From contig NW_026907681.1 of NCBI RefSeq assembly GCF_028389875.1, forward strand, positions 1,488,001 to 1,552,000: a stretch of DNA of 64,000 nucleotides, given 5' to 3'. Shown piece after piece: positions 12,040-22,549 of this stretch. Source of the stretch: Rhea pennata. Taxonomy: Eukaryota > Chordata > Aves > Rheiformes > Rheidae. Each line of letters opens with the position of its first letter. The first letter of the stretch is position 1. The notes under the pieces are model-generated. The model did not search any database and was not told the DNA's origin. It saw only the letters and a list, made by a program, of their open reading frames with translations. Both the position numbers and the translations under genes were made by a program.

Positions 12040-12990
12040 CTCTCTGTACAGAGTAAGTCGTGCACACCGCGGAAAGGAATGACCACAGAACCCAACATCC
12101 CAGCCCTGTGCCTGACGGCAGCCTATCAGGTACTCAGGCAGACGTGACCTCACAACCACTCATCCCAGACAGGAGGGAAGTGCTGGCCTATCAGCTTCAC
12201 CCACAGAAGTGACGTCACAGTCACTTTCCCACCTATGTGCCTGCTCGTGGTCCGTCACCTGCAGACACAGAAGTGACCTCACCGGCACCTTCATGGCTGT
12301 GTGCCTCTCACTGCCCTATGGGCTTCTGAGAAACAATAAATCTCATAAAAATGTCTCCAGCCACCAGTCTCCTGGTGACCAGGAGCTGCATCAGCTGACC
12401 AGATGCAACTGACCTCCTAATCGCCTACCGAGCCAATGGGCCTGCTGATGATCTTTCCCCTTCCCTTATGGAAATGACCTTAGCATGGTCTTGGCTTCCA
12501 TCCAGTCAGGTGCTCAGGCAGAAATTACACCATAACCATCCCCTCAGCCACGTGCTTGCAGCTGGCCTCTTAGAGGCTGAGGTGCAAGTGATCTCTCAGT
12601 CACCATCCGAGCCATGCAACTGTTTCTGGTATGCCCGATACTCAGTTCTAAATACCTCACTATCAGCATCCTGGCCCTGTGCCTCATGGTGGCCTACCAG
12701 GTCCTTGGGCAGAAGTGATCTTGCAAACAATTACCTCAGGCATGAGCCAAAGGCTCATCAGAGCAGCTGTCAGCTGCTCAGCTGGAGAGGTCCTAACAAT
12801 CACCTACCAGACCCACATGTGGTTGCTTCTGGCCTTGCAGTTTCTATGACGGACAGGGTTTATGTTCTTGCTTGGGAAGTTGTGTCTGCCTCAGCCTCGG
12901 ACAGGCTAGCAGCAAGGTCATGGCTGAGGCATGTGTGTGTGAGGTCACTCCTGCCTTAGCAGCTGACAGACCAGCAGTAGCCACATGGCT
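12040..12990 (-). repeat. degenerate ~66-bp satellite-like array, mostly inverted part
   Basis: Repeated motifs such as 'cagaagtgacctcac' occur at roughly 60-70-base spacing up to about 12.84 kb. Their reverse complement is the 'gtgaggtcacttctg' motif of the array at 13.9-16.3 kb, so this part is in the opposite orientation. At about 12.87 kb the orientation already flips, with 'gtgaggtcactcctgcc' on the plus strand. Confidence 0.7.
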
Positions 12991-12999
12991 TGGCTTTTG

Positions 13000-13900
13000 A
13001 TGGGAAGGTTACTTGTATTTGATCAGCTGAAAGTGGGAGTTTAGTAAGCATTCTGTCTGGGGACCCTGGCAAGAATTGCAGAAACTGCAGGCCTCCAAAA
13101 ACCTAGTGACACATTGCAAAATATGCTCAGCTGAGATGGACATCTGAACTGCCAGGTCAGAAATGACTCCCTTAGGTAAGAGACGAGTATCTGAAAAGAT
13201 GGGGACCATAATACTGAAGAGAATCACAGAGTTATTTGCATAAAACAACTTCAGCTTTGCAAGCCAAACTATGCTCCTAAGGCGTTAAACAGGATAGCTT
13301 TGATAAAGGATATGCACTGTAAGGTTACTTTGGGCTCAGGAGGCCTTTAGGACTCTCTGATGTTTCTACATTGTATATTTAACTTTGTATTAGTAAACTA
13401 AACTCCTTCCCCCCGCCCTAGGTGGAGGTTCTTGAGGGGAGGGAGGTGGAAAGCAGCAACCTCCTCTGCCTAAAGACAGCGGGATGCTGCCCAGTGAAAA
13501 GAGCCGCATCATGTAAGGAGCCAGCTTGGTGCCTGATCTTGTGCTGATCATTTGCACACACCTTGTGAGCCCAGAGGTCCTTGGCCACCTTTGGTGTTAG
13601 TGCAATAGATTCTCTGTGTATTTGGGAGAAGGAGGCAAGGGAAGGCAGTGAGCAATGTGTAAGTGCTCCAGGGCAAAGGCTCACAGCTCAGTCTTGATGG
13701 TAATAAAGGAAAGGCACAACCAATTGTTCCCTTTTATGGATTGTGCCCAGGGTGACAGAGTGAAGATGTCCCATGTCTTGGAGAGAGCCTTGCCAGGAGA
13801 TGAAACCCGTCTGCAGGGGACTGTTATGTTTGGAGTGGTAACAGTGTAGTGAAGGGCCACGAGAGTGGCGCAGGTGAGCTTCTCCTCCGTGAAGGTTTGC
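13000..13900. other. non-repetitive spacer between two array blocks
   Basis: No gene, exon or known repeat is recognised. It separates the two parts of the ~66-bp array and may be an insertion into it or the original flank. Confidence 0.4.
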
Positions 13901-13904
13901 ACCT

Positions 13905-16265
13905 TTCAGGTCACTTGTGACTCAGTCCCAGAAAGACCAGCAGCAGGCACCTTGATGCCCTTTGTGCTTGCGAGGTGAGTTGTGCCTCTGAACCTGGTAG
14001 GCCAACAGCATGCCGCTAGCTTTGGTGCAGATGGTGAGGTCCCTTGTGTCTCAGTGCTTCATGAACGGGGAGCAGGCCCCTTGCTGCTGTTTGTACTTGT
14101 TTAGGGCAATTGTGCCTGAGTTCCTAACAGGCCAGGCAGATCTATGGCTCCATGGATGCCTGTGACGTCACTTCGGCCTCAGGAGCTGCCAGTCCCGCTT
14201 GATGCATATTGCTGATGTTTGTGTTGGTAATGAAATTTGGCCTCCGTGTCTGCTAGGCCACTAGTGGACACAGTGCTCCTTTTTGTACTTGTGAGGTGAC
14301 TTTTGCTTCAGTACTTGATTAGACAACATCAAGCACATGGTTCCTTTTGCCCTTGTGCTTAGGGCCTGGTAGTCCAGCAACACGGAAGCACATTCCTTCG
14401 ATGCAGATTCTGTTGTCCTTTGTATCTGTACTAGGTGATAGTTGGTGGGAATGGTCCGTGTTGTAACTTTTGTATCTATACTACCTGATAGTTGGTGAGA
14501 ATGGTCTAATATTGTAACTTTTTAGTGCCTAGAACAGTACCACTGTGTTAAGCAGAGTACAAATAAGTAACTAAGAAGGTCTTGGAAATCTGTGAGAAAG
14601 AACAGCGTTTGGTTACATATAGATTCTGTGGCAGGAAGCCACAGAATAACCATGAGAAGCAGGCAACATGAAGGTCTCCAGTTGAAGAGTAATGAAATAG
14701 TGACCCCCAAAGTCAAAGTGGTCCCCGAAATAAGTCTGCATGTGTGCGCAGTATCATAGCCCAGTTATGCAAGCAGGGCAGAGTTGGGCTAGACTCCCTG
14801 CACTTGTTGGCCCCATGTGCCGGGACTCCCACCTACCACCAATAATCATAAATACCGGAATTTTGCCAGAGGAGAGGGAGGCTGCTACACAGCAGAGGGC
14901 CACGTTGCCTCCTCGGGGATGCCTGCAAAGATTGTGCCTGTCGACTCTCTCTCTCATCATGCAGATGATCGGGACAAGCATTGGAGTGGTCCTTCTTGAG
15001 ACTACCATCGAGTCCGTCTGTTTGTAAGTATCTACTGATAAACTGCTTGCTGCTGAAGAGTGTTTGTGTGAGAGAGAGTTTGTGCTGACTTGCCAAACAG
15101 GACATTTGGCCCCCGGGAATCTAACTAGGGCATCATTGTTGCTGAAGAATCTGACAGGCCATCAGCAGACCCATTGCTGCTGTTTCTGGTTCTGAGTTCT
15201 GGTTCTGCATGAGTACCTGGCAGAGCCGCAGTGCAGACATTAGTGCTGTTTGTGCTTCTGAGATTTTTGTGCCTCTGTCCATGAGAGGCCACAGCACGAG
15301 CATGGCTTCAATGCAGAGTGTGAGGACACTTTTGTTTAAGTATGTGAGAGGCCAGGGGTAGGCACCTAGCTGCTGCTTTTGCTTGTGAGGTAGCTATTGC
15401 CGTGCTGTCAGATATGCCAGCAGATGGCTTTGATGGAGACTGTGAAGTCACCACTTCCTGAGAACGGGATAGGCAAGCTGCAATTAAATTCCTTTGATAC
15501 GTATTTGAAACGCTTCTGCAACTGTAAATGACAGACAACAAGGAGACACATTATTACTCTCTGTGGCTGTGAGGTCAGTTCAGCCTCTCTGCCTGACAGG
15601 GCCCTGGCAGGCCCATGGCTGCTCTTTGTGCTTGTGAGGCCCCTTCTGCCTCAGGCCCTCGTAGGCCAGTGATAGGCGCATGGCTGCTGTCCGTGGTTGT
15701 GAGGTGGCTTGTGCAGCAGGGACCCTGTTAGGGGTCACTGGCAGGCCCCTGGCTGCTGTTTGTAGCTGTGAGGTCACTTCTGCCGCAGTGTGTCTGTTAG
15801 GCCAGCGTTGCTCACATGGCTGCTCTTTGTGTTTCTGGGGTCACTTCTTCCTCAGTGCCGGACAGGTCGCTGCTGGGCCCTGGCTGCTGCTTGTGGTTGT
15901 GAGGTCACTTGGACCTCCGTGCCACAGAGGCTCGTGCTAGGTCCACGGCTGCTTGTGAGGCCGCCTCTTCCTGAGTGCCTCATGGGTTTCTTATAGGTGC
16001 ATGGCTATGGTTTGTGGCAGTGGGGTCCCTTCTGCCTGAGGCCCTGACAGGCCAGTGCTATGGCCGTGTCTGCTCTATCAGGCTGTTTGGTTACTTCTGC
16101 CTGAGGCCCAGATAGGCCACTGCTAGTAACACGGCTGGTGTTTGTGCTTGTGAGGTCCCTTACGCTGCAGAGTCCGACAGGTCAGTGCCTGCCAGTGAGG
16201 TCATTTTTGCAGTAGTGTCTGGCCAGTGCCAGGCCCATGGCTGCTGTTTGTGGTTGTAAGATCAT
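13905..16265 (+). repeat. degenerate ~66-bp satellite-like array, forward part
   Basis: A unit of the type 'gtgaggtcacttctgcctca', then 'ctgacaggccagtg', then 'ccatggctgctgtttgtgct' repeats with 64-69-base spacing; clear starts lie near 15629, 15698, 15767, 15835 and 15899. Units diverge strongly. An LTR-like element interrupts the array at 14421-15122. Open frames here reflect the repeat and are not genes. Confidence 0.75.
14421..15122 (+). mobile_element. LTR-like element, copy 1 (about 0.7 kb)
   Basis: This stretch matches 28779-29507 along its full length and 61123-60763 in part. It begins TGTATCTGTACTAGG with a duplicated 'gatagttggtgrgaatggt' block, contains a poly(A)-like 'tgataaactgcttgctgct' and ends near 'ggcccccgggaa'. 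Length, a TG start and an internal poly(A) signal fit an endogenous retroviral LTR. No viral gene is attached. The exact 3' end is uncertain because the three copies stay similar past the first plausible terminal CA (15104). Confidence 0.6.
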
Positions 16266-16424
16266 TTCTTGTGGTTGTGTGGATTGTCTCTTTCTAACAG
16301 TCCTCGAGGAGAGGTTTGTTCTGTATCTGCAGCTGCAAACCTGTCCCTGTTTGCCCTCCTCATTTCCCTGGGTCATGTCTATAGTTGCTGTGAGTGTCAG
16401 AGATGTTGGTGCTGTGGGGTCACA

Positions 16425-16862
16425 AAGATGACTGAAGGGTTGGAGCATCTCCCATAGGAGGAGACACTGAGAAAGCTGGGACTGTTTCTGCTGTAAAGCA
16501 GACTGCTGGTGGGGATCCTTTCCAGGTATCTAAATATCTGACGGGAGGGTTTAAGGAAGATGGAGACCATGACTCTGAGTGGTTCTCTAGCACCCAGCAA
16601 GAGGAAGAGAGGCAATGGGCACAAAATGGCAAATCATGACTTTCCACCTGAGGGCAGAAAAACACTTTTTCACTCTGAAGGTAGGTAAGCGCTGGAAGAG
16701 GTTCCTCGAGAAGTTGTGGAGTCTTGGCTTGATGAGATACTCCAAACCTGCCTGACCCAGTCCTGGACAACCTGCTCTAAGCCCCCCTGCTTGGTCAGGT
16801 GGGTTAGACCAGGGGATCTCCAGAGGTCCCTGCCAATATCATCTATTTTGTCATTCTGTGAA
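16425..16862 (+). mobile_element. CR1 LINE 3' fragment
   Basis: The plus strand follows the CR1 3' consensus order, from 'gactgaagggttggagcat' through 'gaagaggttcctcgagaag' to 'gatctccagaggtccctgcc' and a terminal 'tcattctgtga'. It is 5'-truncated and non-coding. Confidence 0.9.
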
Positions 16863-16864
16863 AA

Positions 16865-17535
16865 CAACAAAACTCACACTCAAAACAACCGTTCAGAGAA
16901 AACAATGAAGAAACCAGAGGGTTGCTAGCAGCAGCTAGATTGTCTAGGTTGTTTTCAGTGTCTGTGGATGTGGAAGGGAAAGAAAGAGAGGTTTTAATTC
17001 CAGATCTGTTCTTTTCATGCCATGTGCATTAAGAAGAAGAAATCACTAGTCAGGATATCAGGATGGAGGCATCTGTGATGCTGCTGACAGGAGGTTGAAG
17101 GACTACAGCAGAGGGGCCTGGGTGCAGCAACCGCCTCATCTACCTTGTGCACCTGAATTTGCCCATGTGCTTGTTGCTCGGGCTGCCCTTGTGGGAGCAT
17201 TTCACTCTCTCTCCTGAGTCAGAGAGCCTGGGAAAAGCAGCCGCTCAGCTGAGGTCTGAGCACCAAATGCTGGGGGTGCTCGCTTGGTCTGGTGCAAGTA
17301 CTGTAGGTATTGAGGGATTGTTTAGTTTCTTTTGGGGAAACAGTTTCCTGATGTGAAGAAGTAAAGACTAGTGCTAGACCAGGAGTGGGCAGAAGGGGTG
17401 TCCATGAGTCTGTTCTGCACTTTCCTTATTCCTGGCATTTCTGTTGATGTGCATCCAGATACAAGACCCCTTGCACTTCCTTTTCCTCACAACAGCCACA
17501 CTGTCGGCCGCCTTTGTCACACAGACGTGTTGCTT
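16865..17535. other. no gene recognised
   Basis: Short frames only. No known repeat or exon is seen. Confidence 0.4.
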
Positions 17536-17539
17536 GCTC

Positions 17540-17755
17540 ATGGCCAACTTGCCCACCCGGATCCCTGGGTCCTTCTCTGGAAAGCTGCTCCTCAGCTGGT
17601 CAGTCCCCAACGTGTCCTGATGCCTGGGGATTTTTCTTCTCATGTGCAGGACTTGAGATTTCCCATTGACAAACTTCATGAGGTTCCTCTCTGCCCCTTT
17701 CTCCAGCCTGTCAATGGCCCTCTGCATGGTGCCACAACCTGCCTGGTTGTGCAGT
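17540..17755 (-). mobile_element. CR1 ORF2 remnant, C-terminal part of the reverse transcriptase
   Basis: Read on the minus strand, the translation includes DRLEKGAERNLMKF followed by a stretch like the region after the CR1 polymerase palm (PRHQDTLGTDQLRSSFPEKD). It is a short decayed internal piece with no 3' end. Confidence 0.75.
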
Positions 17756-17759
17756 AAAT

Positions 17760-18585
17760 GTGGACCAGGCAGCACTCGTGTGTGCCTGTTGTGGGTAATG
17801 GGCTGCAGAGGGCTGTGGGCAAGGAAGTGCAAAGGCTGGAGGGGTAAATGCAGATCTGTGGATTTATACAAGTGCTGTGCAGTGCTGGTGTGTCCACATG
17901 AGCAGAGCTGCTCAGCCAAGGGCTCCGCGGGCATGAACCCCTTTTTTGTAGTTGTAGGGGCAGAAAGGATTGCATGTTGGAGTGTATCACAAGGTAACTG
18001 CAGGCACCGCTTCTGTGCTCACAGCTCCTGCCCGACCTTTAAAAACGTTGCTTCATTTTGAAGTAGAATATCCCCTTTCGGGACTTTTTTTTTTTTCCTT
18101 TTAATTTCCTTTAAGCTTAGGTACTAGATTTGTTCCTTGATGATTAACAATCATGGAGAAGTATTCAATGCCCAGTTAGCTAGTAGAGGCAAGAGAGACA
18201 AAATTTGGAGTGGATTTTTTTTGTAGCTGTTTTTTAATTCAGCTATTAATCCTCTGGCATCCAAACAAGAAAGCAGGTGAAGGTATTCTCTAATTACAAT
18301 TTGGCTAACTGCATTTTTAAAGCAAAAAAGGTGTTCCTTGGGAAGCACAAACCCATGTGAAACCTGTAGCAGCTCCCCATCCCTGTGCAGGGAACAGCCC
18401 AGGACAGCATCTCCCATGGCATGGGCTGGGACAGTGGTTGAGTGGTGACCCCCCACCACGGGGTGCAGATAGAGCAGAGCCAGGACCAAGGCTGGGCACC
18501 ATTGAGAAGGGGTTCTGCCCATTTTTGAGGCTAGTCACCTCTGGGAGCCTCTGTCCTGCACCTGAGGGGATGCGCTGGGTCCCCC
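17760..18585. other. no gene recognised
   Basis: A T-run near 18090 is the only notable feature. Frames on both strands look like chance. Confidence 0.4.
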
Positions 18586-18589
18586 GGCC

Positions 18590-18697
18590 CAGATGCAATC
18601 CCATCTAACGTGCTGTAGGTGACCTTGCTTGTGCAGGCTGGTTCAACTAGATGATCTCCAGTGGTCCCTTCCAACCTTAACGATTCTGTGATTCTTC
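18590..18697 (+). mobile_element. CR1 LINE extreme 3' end
   Basis: About 100 bases match the CR1 terminus: 'gctggttcaactagatgatc', 'cagtggtcccttccaacc' and the terminal 'attctgtgattctt' repeats. It is a severely 5'-truncated copy. Confidence 0.9.
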
Positions 18698-18899
18698 CTT
18701 TGCCTTTGGTGTGCCAAAATCCTCTTGTCTTTTTCAGCACAGATGCTCCCCAGCCTCTCTGCTCCCAGCCTGAGGCTTTGAAGAGTGTTGGGCTGTGCCG
18801 GCTGGTTGCGCTGAACTCAAGAACTCATCATTTGTTAAGGAGAAGAATTTCTTGGAGCTTAGCAGTTCTACACCTACGACAGATGCTGGACAACACTGA

Positions 18900-21040
18900 A
18901 TACGCCAGAGGTATAGGAAAACTAGAAAGATTTGTAAAGCTCGAAATGTAATGGAGCTGGTAATACAGAGTCATGGTGGGATAGCTCACATGACTGGAAT
19001 GCGGTCGTGGATGGCTACGTGCGTTCTAGGAAAGACAGGCCAGGAAGGCGAGGTGGTGAGTTCCTCTTTATGTGAGAGAGCAATTGGAATGCCTCGAGTT
19101 CTGCCTAGGAGTGGAGGAGGAGGCAGTCGAGAGCTTATGGGTGAAGATCAAAGGGCAGGCTAGCATGGGGACCCCGTTGTGGGTGTCTAAGACAAGTCAC
19201 CTGACCAAGAAGAGGAAGTCAATGAGGCCTTCCACAGACAGCTGGAAGTAGCCTCCCAGTCACAGGCCCTGGTTCCCATGGCAGACTTCAACCACCCTGA
19301 CATCTGCTGGAAGGACAGCACAGCTAGGCACAAACAGTCCAGGAGGCTCCTGCAGTACATCTATGGTAACTTCTTGACACAGGTGGTGGAGGAGCCTACG
19401 AGGAAGGTTTTCTTGCTGGACCTTGTCTTAAGCAACAAAGAAGGACTGGTTGTAGATATGAAGGTTGGGGGCAGCCTTGGCTTCAGTGACCATGAGGTGG
19501 TGGAGTTGAGGATCCTGCAGGAAAGAACTAAGGCAACAAGCAGGACTGCAACCCTGGACTTCAGGAAAGCAGACTTCAGGCTCTTCAGAGACCTAATTGG
19601 TGGAGTCTCATGGGTTAAGGCCCTAGACGGAAGCGGGGTCCAAGAGAGCTGGCTAGTATTCAAGCATCACTTCCTCCAAGCTCGAGTGAGGCATCCCAAG
19701 GAGAAAGAAGTCCAGCAGATGGGGCAGGACACTGGCATGGATAAGCAAAGAGCTCTTGGCCAAATTCAGACAGAAGAAGAAAGTACACAGAATGTGGAAG
19801 CAGGAAGAGGCTAGTTGGGAGGATTATAGGAATGCTGTCAGAGTATGTAGAGATGTGACGAGGAAGCCTAAGGCCCAGCTGGAATTAAGTCCAGCGAGGG
19901 ATGTTAAGGACAACAAGAAGGACTTCCTCCTATACCGCAGCAGCAAGAGGAAGGCCGCCCAGCTGGAATTAAGTCCAGCGAGGGATGTTAAGGACAACAA
20001 GAAGGACTTCCTCCTATACCGCAGCAGCAAGAGGAAGGCTGGGGAAAATGTGGGCGTGCTGCTGAATGGGGCAAAAGCCCTGGTGACGAAGGCTGCAGAG
20101 AAGGCAGAATTACTGAATGCCTTCTTTGCTTCAGTCTCCACTGCTAATGGCAGCCCTCAAGAATCCCAGAGGCTGAAGACAAGGGAGAAAGTCTGTAGAA
20201 AGGAAGATTTTCCCTTGCTTCAGGAGGATCGGATTAGAGATCTTCTGGGCAAGCTTAATGTTCACAAACCCATGGGTCCTAATGGGATACACCCACGAGT
20301 ACTGAGCTGCAGATGCTCTTGCCAGACCACTCTCCATCATCTTTGAAAGGTCCTGGAGAACAGGAGAGGTGCCTGAGGACTGGAAGAAAGCCAATGTCAC
20401 TCCAGTCTTCAAAAGGGGCAAGAAAGAGGTCCCAGGTAACTACAGGCCAGTCAGCCTCACCTCCATCCCTCAAAAGGTGATAGAACAGCTCATTCTGGAT
20501 GCCATCTCCAAGCATATGGAGGAAAACAGGGTGGACTGTGAGGTTGATTGAGGATTGAGAACTGGCTGAACGGCAGAGCTCAGACGGTTGTCGTCCGTTG
20601 TGCAGAGTCTAGTTGGAGGCCTGTGGCTAGTGGAGTTCCCCAGGGCTCAGGACTTGGTCCCATCCTGCTCAGCTTATTCATCAATGACCTGGTTGAAGGG
20701 ACAGAGTATCTCCTCAGCACGTTTGCTGACGATACCAAGCTGGGAGGAGTGGCTGATACAGCTGAGTGCTGTGCTGCCATTCAGAGAGACCTGGCCAGGC
20801 TGGGGACTGGGGCAGAGAAGAATGTCCTGAGGTCTGACAAGGGCAAGTGCGGAGTGCTGCACTGAGGGAGGAATAACGCGAGGCACCAATACTAGCTGGG
20901 GCCTGACCTGCTAGAAAGCAGCTCTGCAGAGAAGGACCTGGGAGTGCTGCTGGACAACAAGTTAATTATGAGCCCGCAACGTGCCCCTGTGGCCAAGGCA
21001 GCCACAGGTATCCTGGGGTGCATTAGGAAGAGGTTAGAAC
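18900..21040 (+). mobile_element. long CR1 LINE copy with damaged ORF2
   Basis: This is the longest CR1 in the window. The endonuclease part reads ADFNHPDICW and later GFSDHEVVE, both typical of CR1 apurinic endonucleases. The reverse transcriptase part reads PEDWKKANVTPVFKRGKKE, then NYRPVSLTSIPQKVIEQL, and later GVPQGSGLGPILLSLFINDL and FADDTKLGG. Between the residues ENRVDC and IENWLNGRAQ (junction near 20545) the polymerase segment that normally carries the first catalytic aspartate is missing. There are also frame changes near 19815 and 20346 and an 84-base in-frame duplication at 19873-20040. The copy cannot encode a working protein. Confidence 0.9.
19873..20040 (+). repeat. 84-bp tandem duplication inside CR1 ORF2
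   Basis: Two adjacent, nearly identical 84-base units start at 19873 and 19957. Being 28 codons long, the duplication keeps the frame and repeats the residues AQLELSPARDVKDNKK and onward. Confidence 0.95.
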
Positions 21041-21044
21041 CTCA

Positions 21045-21340
21045 TTAGGGTCTTGGCAGCAGCAGCAATGTTGTCTGTGATGTTCCTTTTCCCACACTGG
21101 CTCTTTTTGCATGCATTCAGATGTGCCCATGTGTAGTAAGAGCACCTGTGGAAGATCTGGTGAGGACTCAGGCAACTGGCAGAGCACGTGAGAGCAGCCC
21201 CAAAGGGTGCTCTCTACCCACTGACCAATCCAGTCAGGGCGGACATGCATATTGCCCTTTGTCAATGATGTCTAGCTGCTTTGCAGCCAGTTGCTACTCC
21301 AGCTGCATATAGTCGAGATGAAGAAATAGCTCTAGTCTGA
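21045..21340. other. no gene recognised between two CR1 pieces
   Basis: About 300 bases that do not match the CR1 order. They may be an insertion splitting one CR1 or the gap between two copies. Confidence 0.4.
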
Positions 21341-21344
21341 CCAA

Positions 21345-21692
21345 GTGTGTAACTCTCCTCAGTGTGTATAAGGATCTGAAGGGAGAGTGTCAAGGGGATG
21401 GGGCCGGACTCTTGTCGGTAGTGCCATGCGGCAGGACGTGAGGCAACGGGCACAACCCGAAACACAGGCAGTTCTGCCTGAATATGAGGAGGGAGTTCTC
21501 TACTGTGAGAGTGACAGAGCACTGGAACGTGTTGCCCACAGAGGTTGTGGAATCTCCTTCTCTGGAGCTATTCAAAGCGCGCCCAGATGCACCCCTGTCT
21601 AACCTGCTGTAGGTGACCCTGCTTGAGCAGGGGGGTTGGACTAGAAGATCTCCAGAGGTCCCTTCCAACCTTACCCGTTCTGTGAAAAGGGC
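21345..21692 (+). mobile_element. CR1 LINE 3' fragment
   Basis: CR1 blocks in order on the plus strand: 'gtcaaggggatggggccgga', 'gaggcaacgggcacaaccc', 'gttgcccacagaggttgtgg', 'gatctccagaggtcccttcc', ending near 'ttctgtgaaaa'. It may be the 3' part of the CR1 that ends at 21040. Confidence 0.9.
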
Positions 21693-21949
21693 CTTTAGGG
21701 GACGCGGAGTGACTCCTGGCTGGCCATCCAACCTGGGTGTCCAGCAGCTTCCCAGCTGTGACCGCTCTGCGCGGTTCCCGGGGCTCCCCATGCACTTTGG
21801 AGTAGAAGTCATTCATTAAAGTGAGGTCCTCCTGAATGGCTGCACAACTCTCTGGTGTATCAACCGCTTACGAAAGCCCCATAAACAGCACCTGCTGCCC
21901 TACTGCCCTTACGCACTGAGCCCATCCATTCATTGTAGAGTTACCTTTC

Positions 21950-22155
21950 TTATGCCATGCTGAGTATTCCCAGTCCCCTTCTGGGGAAAATATGTGTGGA
22001 AAGGGCTCCGGGGAGGATTTTCTCCATCACCTTCTCAGGGATCAAGCTGAGGCTGACAGGCAGACAGGCTGCCAGGTCTGCATCCTCCTTCTTGCCGTGC
22101 TTGTGGGTAGGAGTGATTTTTACTTTCTTCCAGAGCTCAGGAACCTCCCCCAGTT
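21950..22155 (-). mobile_element. CR1 reverse transcriptase remnant
   Basis: The minus-strand translation is decayed but follows the CR1 order of a PEDW-like segment, then a KANVTP-like segment, then a region resembling RPISLTSIPGK. Several frame breaks are present. Confidence 0.6.
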
Positions 22156-22545
22156 TTATATACGCTTTTCAGGGAGTACTTCATACCAATTTTCCTACCG
22201 GTTACAATTTCATTATTCGCTCTGCGCTTGCACTTTCACCTTCCTGTTAATTAGCTTACGAAGTGGAGAAGAGGCGGTGACATCATTATCATGGCATTTC
22301 CATCTCATTATTCATTTAGGGGTGTCTAGGATAACATGTTAATAAGCCTTCATGAACCGACAGTCACTTGTGGGTTATTCCGCTGTTTTTGAGTTGTCTA
22401 CCTCTCACATTCTTTGACGTGCTGTGGTTTCAGCAAGGTCATTCCGCTGCAGCTGGTTATCCCTTGCAATGCTGTTTTTCTCTCCGCCTTGGCCTTGAGT
22501 CGTGTTAACTATTTGCAGGGGTTTCCTCTCAGCATCGCTCCAGCA
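22156..22545. mobile_element. second LTR-like repeat, copy 1
   Basis: About 390 bases match 24991-25385 in the same orientation, including 'cattatcatggcatttcc' against 'cattatcttgtcatttcc' and the shared 'cattattcatttaggggtg'. It carries no gene. The family is probably an LTR because of the better-preserved second copy. Confidence 0.55.
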
Positions 22546-22549
22546 TCGC

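Noticed and set aside
12040-16265. Regularly spaced repeats considered as a CRISPR-like array.
   Set aside because: Units are long, diverged and contiguous with no unique spacers, and the DNA is clearly from an animal genome.
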